Shown here: positions 58,071-64,000 of the stretch, piece by piece
How positions within the stretch are numbered: the first letter of the stretch is position 1
Layout: every line of letters begins with the position of its first letter
Source of the DNA: SAR202-VII-2 sp965263165
GTDB lineage: Bacteria; Chloroflexota; Dehalococcoidia; Lucifugimonadales; SAR202-VII-2
Direction: 5' to 3'
Assembly: GCA_965263165.1 (NCBI GenBank)
Contig: OZ253584.1
Span: 1,488,001-1,552,000, forward strand
DNA length: 64,000 nucleotides
Notes under the pieces: model-generated
What the model was told of the DNA's origin: nothing
The model's input: the letters and a program-made list of their open reading frames with translations, nothing else
The model's database searches: none
Made by a program: the position numbers and the translations under genes

Positions 58071-59389
58071 TCCGGAAACCTCTCTTCCTTGAACAGCCCT
58101 CGCATGTGCTCGAGGTATTCCTGCTTGGTCATACGCGGCTGGTGCTCCCCCTTGACGCGGCGCCCCTTTTCGGCGCCATCCGCCAGCAGGTCCACCACCG
58201 TGGTTGCCATGGCCTTCGCGTTGGTCAGCACGGCAAGCTCATAGTCTTCCACCAAGAAGCTGTCCCCGTGGGCCGTTCCGTTCGAGCCTCCGACATACGG
58301 ATGCAGCGACGGCAGGATGTGCCCAACGTCGCCCATGTCGGTGGAGCTCGCGCGGTGGGGTAGGGTGGGGACGTTGCCCACCAGGGCCTCTGCGTTGGCC
58401 TTGTAGACAGCTTCAAGCCCCGGGTCGTTGACCAAGGGCAGATAGCCGGGGTAGGTCGTGATGTTCACCGTTCCGCCCACGGCCATAGCGCCAGCGCGGA
58501 GGGCGCGGTCAACCTTCCGGTTCGCCGATGCTATGGCTCGGAGCCGTTTGCCCCGCACGAACGTCTCCATACGAACGTCGGCGGGGACGGAGTTGGCCGC
58601 GTCGCCGCCCTTGGTGATGATGGGGTGGACGCGGATAGTGTCGTCGTCTAAGAACGTTTCCCGCTGCATGTGGATGGCCTGAATGGCCAGCGTGGCGGCG
58701 TTCAGGGCATTGATGCCCTTGTGGGGTGCGCTGCCTGCGTGGGCCGCCTTCCCGACGAACTGCACCCGCTTGGCCAGGATCCCGTTGTTGGTGGTGCTCA
58801 ACATCAGCCTGCCATCATTCAGGGAGGAAGCGTGGGTCATGATGGCGATGTCCACGTCGTCCATGGCGCCCTGGCGTATGAACTCCGCCTTGCCGCCCAG
58901 GAATTCGATCTTGCCCTGGCGCCGCAGCTCATCCCTGAACTCCATCTCGATGTATTCCTCGGCTGGCACTGCCAAGAGGGCGACCGCGCCTGAGAGCGCG
59001 TCAATGACCCCGGGGGCCTGCATTCCCGCTGCCAGGGCCAACAGGGCGCCGATCTGGATATGATGGCCGCAGGCATGAGCCGCGCCGGTGTCAGGGTGGG
59101 CCTTGCCGTGCCCCGGCACGATGAGGGAGTCCAGTTCGCCCATGACGGCTACGGTTGGGCCCTCGCCTGCGCCGCCCTTCAGCACCCCCCTCAATCCGGT
59201 GATGGCTACCCCGTTCTGATGCGGAACGCCCATGCCCTGGAACGCCTCGGCCACCAGGCGGCTTGTTTTGATTTCGCGGAAGCCCGTCTCCGGGTGCTCT
59301 AGGACAGCCTGGGCGGCCTTGACGGCCGCCTCCCCACGGCGGTCGATCTCCTCGCAAACCAGGGCCTTCAGTTGTTCGCGGGCTGGCAT
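58067..59389 (-). CDS. M20-family amidohydrolase/peptidase
   Basis: 440 residues. M20 metal motifs: GELDSL near residue 90, HACGHHIQIGALLALA near 108, catalytic PAEEY near 145, and a lid domain containing QFVGKAAHAGSAPHKGINALNA. Pattern fits the aminobenzoyl-glutamate/indole-amide hydrolase branch: a two-zinc cytosolic enzyme cleaving N-acyl amino acids or related amides. The stop codon lies inside the shared terminator hairpin. Confidence 0.92.
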   Translation of the reverse strand: MPAREQLKALVCEEIDRRGEAAVKAAQAVLEHPETGFREIKTSRLVAEAFQGMGVPHQNGVAITGLRGVLKGGAGEGPTVAVMGELDSLIVPGHGKAHPDTGAAHACGHHIQIGALLALAAGMQAPGVIDALSGAVALLAVPAEEYIEMEFRDELRRQGKIEFLGGKAEFIRQGAMDDVDIAIMTHASSLNDGRLMLSTTNNGILAKRVQFVGKAAHAGSAPHKGINALNAATLAIQAIHMQRETFLDDDTIRVHPIITKGGDAANSVPADVRMETFVRGKRLRAIASANRKVDRALRAGAMAVGGTVNITTYPGYLPLVNDPGLEAVYKANAEALVGNVPTLPHRASSTDMGDVGHILPSLHPYVGGSNGTAHGDSFLVEDYELAVLTNAKAMATTVVDLLADGAEKGRRVKGEHQPRMTKQEYLEHMRGLFKEERFPE

Positions 59390-59449
59390 GGGAGCTCCAG
59401 AACCGGACGGTCTAGCGGATGAAATGAGGGCTAGCGGATTAACTGTACG

Positions 59450-59764
59450 TCAACGCTCAGGGGAGACGCGCTGCCAGGCCCTGTCCGTCGTGAGAACAGG
59501 GCCGTTTCTCTGATGTGCGAGGGCAAGATAGACGCGGTCACCCGGTGGCAAACCAAGCCCCTGAGTGGCTGAACGAAAGAATCCCGCAAGAAACGCATGG
59601 TCGGCGCCGAAGGGAGCGACGGCCATGGACAGGAGGCCCAGCATATCCCGGCTCCCTGCCTCTGGGAATCTCGCCTTCACCCGCTTGGCCACCACATCAG
59701 CGCCCGGCTCGCTATTGACCAGCGCCAGCACTGCCGATGAGTCCAAAACAAGCTCACTCAACAA
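59450..59764 (-). pseudogene. VapC-like PIN-domain toxin with an internal deletion
   Basis: About 104 residues from TTG 59764, overlapping the antitoxin stop. LVLDSSAVLALVNSEPGADVV carries the first acid, PPGDRVYLALAHQRNGPVLTTDRAW the later ones. The middle is too short: after KARFPE the sequence goes at once to DMLGLLSMAVAPF, skipping about 25 residues that normally hold SAVN-x-AEV with the second acidic residue. The RNase is therefore probably inactive. An intact antitoxin lies just upstream. Confidence 0.7.
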
Positions 59765-60002
59765 CAGCCTCTCTGCGCCGCTCCTCTGCGATCTCATCAG
59801 AGAGCATCCGGCCCTCGGGTATGTACTGACGGATCAGGGCCTGCGCTTCCTGTATCGCCTTCGGAACGGTGAGCACCCGCAACTCGCTTTCCTGCATGAC
59901 GAGGATGACTTCGTCTCCAGGCATTAGCCCCAGGGCCTTCCGGTGCTCCGCCGGCACAACAAGCCTGCCACCCTTGCCAATACGCGTCCTCACCTGGGCC
60001 AT
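59754..60002 (-). CDS. AbrB/SpoVT-type antitoxin (VapB-like)
   Basis: 82 residues. The swapped-hairpin DNA-binding domain is clear (TRIGKGGRLVVPAEHRKALGLMPGDEVIL), followed by a helical tail (QEAQALIRQYIPEGRMLSDEIAEERRREA) that in intact pairs blocks the PIN toxin. The stop overlaps the toxin start by a few bases, as usual for vapBC-type operons. Likely represses its own promoter; no clear operator was identified. Confidence 0.82.
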   Translation of the reverse strand: MAQVRTRIGKGGRLVVPAEHRKALGLMPGDEVILVMQESELRVLTVPKAIQEAQALIRQYIPEGRMLSDEIAEERRREAVVE

Positions 60003-60050
60003 GTCTCACCTCGGTGCTACCGTACCCACGCGGGCGGCTTGTGGCAAGCA

Positions 60051-60300
60051 CAGGCGCCCGCCGACCTCCGCAGGGCCGGCCCCGCCTATGACCTGCCCAT
60101 CGCCGTCGCCCTGATCTCCAGCACGGGCATTATTCCCAGCGACCTCCGCGGTCCGCGTCCCTTGGAGAGCTGGCGCTGGACGGCCACGTCAGGCACACCA
60201 ACGGCATCCTGCCCATGGTTGCTCTAGCCCAACAGGAAGGTTTCGAAGAGGCCTGCGTCCCCGCCACCGACGCCAAAGAGGCCATTTTGTCCGCGAACCA
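60051..60300 (+). pseudogene. Remnant of a ComM/YifB (Mg-chelatase-like) gene
   Basis: Frame 1 from 60051 reads APADLRRAGPAYDLPIAVAL then ISSTGIIPSDLRG. After a frameshift near 60160, another frame reads GELALDGHVRHTNGILPMVA then LAQQEGFEEACVPATDAKEA. Together these match the N-terminal region of YifB/ComM proteins (NLAPADLRKEGPAYDLPIA; VGELSLDG; GVLP). No start, C-terminal domain or intact frame remains. The 60003-60355 gap otherwise holds only the SDR promoter. Confidence 0.75.
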
Positions 60301-60315
60301 TGGCTTGTGTATACT
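60287..60315 (+). promoter_or_regulatory. Promoter for the SDR/amidohydrolase pair
   Basis: TTGTCC (60287-60292), 17 bases, TATACT (60310-60315). It overlaps the end of the ComM/YifB remnant and gives a 5' leader of about 34 bases before the SDR. Confidence 0.6.
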
Positions 60316-60355
60316 TGGCAACCCGACGGGATGCGGTATGGAGGGGCGCGAAAGC

Positions 60356-61153
60356 ATGGCCAACATTGACCTCACCGACCGAGTCGCCATCGTCACCGGC
60401 GCGAGCCAGGGCATCGGCCGCGCCATCGCGACAGTGCTGGCCGAGCGCGGGGCCGATATCGTTGCCGTCGCCAGGGAACCCGAGGCTGTTGAGGGCGGGA
60501 CGGAGCGCATCCACCGTCCGCTCGGTCCAGTCGTGGCGGATATCGAGGCGATGGGCCGCCGGGCGGTCGGTGTCCTTGCCGACGTGCGCGACGCCGCCCA
60601 GATGGAGGGGATGGCGGCGACCGCCCGCGAGGCCTTCGGGCGCGTGGACATCCTTGTCAACAATGCCGGCGCCACCTGGGGCGAGACGTTCAAGACGGGT
60701 CCGCTCTTGGAACTGTCGCCCCGCGACTTCCAGGAGTCGGTCCGCCTCAACCTTCTGAGCGTCTTCCTCTGCAGCTGCGCCGTCGCCCCCGCCATGATCG
60801 AGCGCGGGAGCGGCGTCATCGTCAACCTCGCTTCTATCTCCGGCCAAGGCGCCAGCCCCAACAACGGAGCGTACGGCGCGGCCAAAGCCGGCATCATCTC
60901 GCTCACCCGGACGATGGCCATTGAGTGGGCGCCGGTGCGCGTCAACGCCATCGCGCCGGGCAGCGTCGAACACGCCGACCGGGCGGCGTCGCACCCCTAT
61001 GCCCGAGGCCGCGCGCCCATCGCCCAGACTGCCGCCCTCGGCCGCCCCGCCGCCCCAGAGGAGATCGCGGGCGCCGCTCTATTCCTCGCCTCCGACGCCG
61101 CCTCCTACGTGACCGGCGCGGTCATCGACGTCAACGGCGGGCGCACCGCTTAG
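60356..61153 (+). CDS. Short-chain dehydrogenase/reductase
   Basis: 265 residues from the ATG at 60356; upstream codons in the same frame belong to the ComM/YifB remnant. TGASQGIG near residue 14, DIEAMGRRAVGVLADV (cofactor 2'-phosphate or hydroxyl region), NNAGATWGE, Ser in NLASISGQG and YGAAKAG, NAIAPGSVEHADR. Classical FabG-like SDR. The amidohydrolase at 61170 starts 16 bases after the stop, so the two form an operon. Confidence 0.92.
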   Translation: MANIDLTDRVAIVTGASQGIGRAIATVLAERGADIVAVAREPEAVEGGTERIHRPLGPVVADIEAMGRRAVGVLADVRDAAQMEGMAATAREAFGRVDILVNNAGATWGETFKTGPLLELSPRDFQESVRLNLLSVFLCSCAVAPAMIERGSGVIVNLASISGQGASPNNGAYGAAKAGIISLTRTMAIEWAPVRVNAIAPGSVEHADRAASHPYARGRAPIAQTAALGRPAAPEEIAGAALFLASDAASYVTGAVIDVNGGRTA

Positions 61154-61169
61154 TGGAAGGAGCCTCCCC

Positions 61170-62267
61170 GTGACCACTCAAAGCATCCTGCGGATCATCG
61201 ACGCCGATGCCCACGTCGTCGAGTCGCCCCGCACCTGGGACTACCTCGACGCCGACGAGCAGCGCTACCGCCCCGCCCTGTACAAGTCGCCCGATCGCCC
61301 CCAAGAGGAGTTCTGGGTCATCGACGGCAAGGTGCGCGGGACCAGGCTCGCCACCCTCTCGGAGAAGCAGCTCGAGGAGATGTCCAAGCGCTCCGGCTAC
61401 AACGTCGTCACGCCAGTGACAGCACGCGACCTGGACGACGTGCAGCTGCGCCTCGACCACATGGACGCGCTCGGCGTGGACGTGCAAGTCCTCCACAACA
61501 CCTTATGGATCACCCAGGTTGCTGAACGGCCCGACACAGAGGCCGCCCTCTGCCGCAGCTGGAACCGTTGGATGGCGGACGTCCACCGCCAGGGGAAGGG
61601 GCGCCTCAAGTGGACATGCGTCCTCCCCACACTGACGCTCTCTGAGTCCCTCCAGCAGATGCAGACCGCCAGGGAGAACGGCAGCGTCGGCGTGTTCCTC
61701 CGCGCCCACGAGGCCGGCCGGCACCTCATCGACCCCTACTTCTACCCGCTGTACGAGGAGGCCGAGCGCCTCGACATGGCTGTCATCGTCCATGTCTCCA
61801 ACGCCGACCCGTGGCTGGCCGACCGCCTCAAGTCGTCCTACGACCTCGGCTCCAGCTTCTCGCCTCTGAGGGTTCCGACCGTGACGAGTTGCCACGAGTA
61901 CATCATGAGCGAGGTCCCCCTGCTCTTCCCGAAGCTCCGCTGGGGGTTCATTGAGGTCAGCGCCCAGTGGGTTCCCTGGCTTGTCAAGGAGGCCCGCCGC
62001 CGCGCTCGAAAGCTCGGACGCAAGATTCCCGACGACGTCTTTCCCGAGTACCGCATCTACGCCGCCTGCGAGACCGACGATGACCTCCCCTTCATCCTGA
62101 AGTACGCCGGCGAGGACAACATCGTCATCGGCACTGACTACGGACACTCCGACATCTCCAGCGAGACCGACGCCATTGGCGTCTTCCGCAACACTATCCA
62201 CGACATTAGCGAGTCCGCCAAGGAGAAGATCCTCATCGCCAATCCCGCCCGTCTCTACGCGCTTTAG
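61170..62267 (+). CDS. Metal-dependent amidohydrolase (amidohydrolase_2 family)
   Basis: 365 residues from GTG 61170 (TGGAAGGAGCCTCCCC before it). IIDADAHVVESP supplies the N-terminal metal site, MAVIVHVSNADPWL a later His, and IVIGTDYGHSDISSE the catalytic Asp. Same family as the gene at 56885 but clearly diverged. Probably decarboxylates or hydrolyses an aromatic or cyclic acid. Paired with the SDR upstream. Confidence 0.9.
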   Translation: MTTQSILRIIDADAHVVESPRTWDYLDADEQRYRPALYKSPDRPQEEFWVIDGKVRGTRLATLSEKQLEEMSKRSGYNVVTPVTARDLDDVQLRLDHMDALGVDVQVLHNTLWITQVAERPDTEAALCRSWNRWMADVHRQGKGRLKWTCVLPTLTLSESLQQMQTARENGSVGVFLRAHEAGRHLIDPYFYPLYEEAERLDMAVIVHVSNADPWLADRLKSSYDLGSSFSPLRVPTVTSCHEYIMSEVPLLFPKLRWGFIEVSAQWVPWLVKEARRRARKLGRKIPDDVFPEYRIYAACETDDDLPFILKYAGEDNIVIGTDYGHSDISSETDAIGVFRNTIHDISESAKEKILIANPARLYAL

Positions 62268-62552
62268 GGCGCTATCCGGCTTGCTCCCCCTTTTGGCTCG
62301 CGGTGAGCCAGGCGGCGCTGTACTGCGAACTTTCGAATGGGTGATTGCCCTTGGTGTTGAGGTCGTCCATACAGACCTTCGCGGCCAGCTGTCGTGGCCC
62401 CACGCCACGAACTTGAATACGCGAGTTGCCACCAGCGGCATTGAAAGACGAGAATGGAGGCGTCCTTCCCATCGTCATTCGGGTCCTCGAATCAGGATGC
62501 AGGGGTGTGGGACGTGAAATCCCGTGCGACCTCCGGCGCTGCTAGGCAGGTT

Positions 62553-63599
62553 ATGAGTCTCTTCTCCATCTCTAGGAAAGTGTTGACCGGGTGGTACGCC
62601 GTCGTGCCGTTGTTGGCCGGTCTGGGTATCGCGGTTGGTGCGTGGACATTCGTGTACGCCTTCCCCGGAAAACCCCAGATCGGCGTGATCGAAATACCCT
62701 TCACGGTCATAAACGAGGACTCGGCCTACGTGATCGGCGAGTACCTCAACTACGCCCGTGAGGACGATTCCATCAAGGCTGTGGTCATCAAGCTGACCAC
62801 CCCCGGGGGACGCGCCGCTGCCAGCGAGAACCTATACCTCGAGACCCGCAAACTCCGCGAAGAGAAGCCTGTAGTGCTGGTCATGAACGGGCTGGTTGCC
62901 AGCGGCGGGTACATGATGGCGATGGGGACTACCCAATCCTATGCCAAGCCGTCATCCCTGGTGGGAAACGTGGGGGTAGTCTCCTCCGCCGGACCGTTGA
63001 TCCCCTTTCTACCCGACGAGGATGCGGTATTCAGCGGCCCCCACAAGCTGGAAGGTGCTTCGAGGAGAGACTGGATCGGGATGGTAGACCAACTAAAGTC
63101 ATCCTTCGCGCAGATCGTGATTAGCGAAAGGGGGGACAGGCTGCGTATCTCCAGGGATGAGCTGGTCGAGGGACGCCTCTACTCCGGAATAGACGCTGTG
63201 AGGCTGGGGCTGGCTGACGAGATTGGGGGCGACAGCGATGCTATCCAGAAGGCGGCGGAGTTGGCGGGAATCTCCAACTACGGCCTTGTGGATGTCAACC
63301 TGGAGGTGCGGATAGAGTTCATCCGGGAGCTACAGCGGATCCTCGAACCCTTGGACAGCGGAGGCGAAGCCGGCCTGGCCGATGTCCTCGACCTGCTTAC
63401 AACGGACAACGACAGCGGCGACCCCGTCCTGGAAGCATACCGAGAGGAGAACGGCAGCGGCCTGTCAGGACTCCAGGCCCTGCAGGGACTCGTGCTCGAC
63501 CGGCAGTTGAGCACCGATCAGGCAGACCCTCTGCCGGAATTCCCCTTGAGCATAGGCCGTCCGAACTTCTACTACCTGTATGTGGGAAATGCTCCGTAA
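62553..63599 (+). CDS. S49-family serine protease (SppA/SohB-like)
   Basis: 348 residues from the ATG at 62553. One N-terminal membrane segment (AVVPLLAGLGIAVGAWTFVY) anchors it, with the catalytic part outside. VVIKLTTPGGRAAASENLY, nucleophile Ser in NGLVASGGYMMAMG, GNVGVVSS, and the Lys of the Ser-Lys dyad in SGPHKLEGASR are visible. Degrades signal peptides or membrane proteins. The following gene overlaps its stop. The preceding gap 62268-62552 shows nothing convincing. Confidence 0.87.
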   Translation: MSLFSISRKVLTGWYAVVPLLAGLGIAVGAWTFVYAFPGKPQIGVIEIPFTVINEDSAYVIGEYLNYAREDDSIKAVVIKLTTPGGRAAASENLYLETRKLREEKPVVLVMNGLVASGGYMMAMGTTQSYAKPSSLVGNVGVVSSAGPLIPFLPDEDAVFSGPHKLEGASRRDWIGMVDQLKSSFAQIVISERGDRLRISRDELVEGRLYSGIDAVRLGLADEIGGDSDAIQKAAELAGISNYGLVDVNLEVRIEFIRELQRILEPLDSGGEAGLADVLDLLTTDNDSGDPVLEAYREENGSGLSGLQALQGLVLDRQLSTDQADPLPEFPLSIGRPNFYYLYVGNAP

Positions 63600-64000
63600 A
63601 CTGGTGCTTCTAGCCCTGTTGCCCGCATTCGCCGTCGTCGCTTTCGGGGTGATCTTCTTCTTTTACCAGGGGGCCTACGACCCACCACCCCAGGTGGACA
63701 TCCCCTTCGAACAGATAACCTCGCCCCGTCTCTCCCCGGGCGCTTTCGTAGACGCGCCTGTGGCTCAAGTAAAGAGAGGCCTCCTGCTGGTGGACGCCAT
63801 GCACGGCAACGCGTTCGCTGAGAACGAGATCTTCACCCTCAGCTCCCGGGCGGCCAACCGTGGATATGACGTGCAGTTCATCGGCGGTTTCAACCCGTAT
63901 TATGAAGAGAGTGTCCGACGTCAGCTTCTGGAGGAGAAACTGCGGCGCGCAGACAGCCTTCTGGTCATCCTTCCCCGGTTGGCGTACTCCGAAGCCGAAG
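63589..64000 (+). CDS. Membrane-anchored protein of unknown function (partial)
   Basis: 137 codons visible from the ATG at 63589; continues past the right edge. One N-terminal membrane segment (LVLLALLPAFAVVAFGVIFFF), then an outside domain with GLLLVDAMHGNAFAENEIFTLSSRAANRGYDVQFIGG and a helical ESVRRQLLEEKLRRADSLLVILP. This resembles glutamine-amidotransferase-like/DUF4350-type domains, but I would not name it. It overlaps the stop of the S49 protease by 11 bases, so the two are translationally coupled and may work together at the membrane. Confidence 0.75.
   Translation, partial: MLRKLVLLALLPAFAVVAFGVIFFFYQGAYDPPPQVDIPFEQITSPRLSPGAFVDAPVAQVKRGLLLVDAMHGNAFAENEIFTLSSRAANRGYDVQFIGGFNPYYEESVRRQLLEEKLRRADSLLVILPRLAYSEAE

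Noticed and set aside
62272..62478. Minus-strand frame of 68 codons between amidohydrolase and S49 protease
   Set aside because: No ribosome site, no recognised family and low support; left out of the gene list.

Overview
This is about 64 kb of GC-rich bacterial DNA (GC near 60 percent or above by eye). The gene mix is many short-chain dehydrogenases, MFS carriers, TIM-barrel amidohydrolases, a Lut operon, hydantoinase-type enzymes, a PPOX/F420-type flavoprotein, a bacterial selenocysteine tRNA and G-rich intergenic repeats. It suggests a heterotrophic member of the Chloroflexota, perhaps Dehalococcoidia/SAR202-like. That assignment is inference from content; there is no marker gene I can place firmly.

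Left part (1-3.2 kb): the tail of an unknown gene, a strong terminator, a cysteine desulfurase, a dolichol/phytol-kinase-like membrane protein, thioredoxin, and tRNA-Sec. From 3.2 to 16 kb lies a catabolic cluster. A minus-strand run (HyuA, a HyuB fused to an acetone-carboxylase-gamma-like Zn domain, a thiolase-like protein without the usual Cys, DUF35) stands opposite a plus-strand run (SDR and two tandem creatinase-like M24 proteins that lack the metal-binding Asp pair). Two dienelactone-hydrolase paralogues and an N-carbamoylsarcosine-amidase-like cysteine hydrolase follow. Together they suggest breakdown of a cyclic ureide, guanidino or amide compound.

From 16 to 23.5 kb: an RCC1-repeat lipoprotein, a PPOX flavoprotein, a radical SAM protein and a glycerate kinase divergent around a LexA-like box, then a repeat-rich region with an IS1182-type insertion sequence, and MsrA. 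From 23.7 to 35 kb: a lactate-utilisation-type operon (LutA, LutB, a tautomerase, LutC), MFS carriers, a metallo-beta-lactamase-fold hydrolase, an S9 peptidase interrupted by one TAG codon, and two coupled membrane proteins. From 35 to 39.4 kb: a phthalate-type trio (MFS, Rieske oxygenase, Gfo/Idh/MocA dehydrogenase).

From 39.5 to 49.2 kb: DUF429, SDR, MFS, alpha/beta hydrolase, 3-hydroxyacyl-CoA dehydrogenase, MutS, then a DUF433-like remnant and a cupin between direct repeats. From 49.3 to 54.5 kb: a NuoE/NuoF/NuoG-like NADH-linked module whose large subunit lacks the Cys/Sec metal ligand of formate dehydrogenases. The right end has an MFS carrier, a HAD phosphatase, two amidohydrolases, an M20 hydrolase, a damaged VapBC-like pair, a ComM/YifB remnant, an SDR, an S49 protease and a partial membrane protein.

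The least explained signal is a pair of about 460-bp elements (19941-20394 and 39566-40028). On the minus strand each has a TTGCAA/17-bp/TAT-type promoter exactly six bases before the ATG of a small ORF starting MKW(V/A)AGPLLFL, followed by about eight degenerate CGTMA units spaced 10-11 bp. Several ordinary genes here (the glycerate kinase and some MFS carriers) have the same leaderless promoter geometry.
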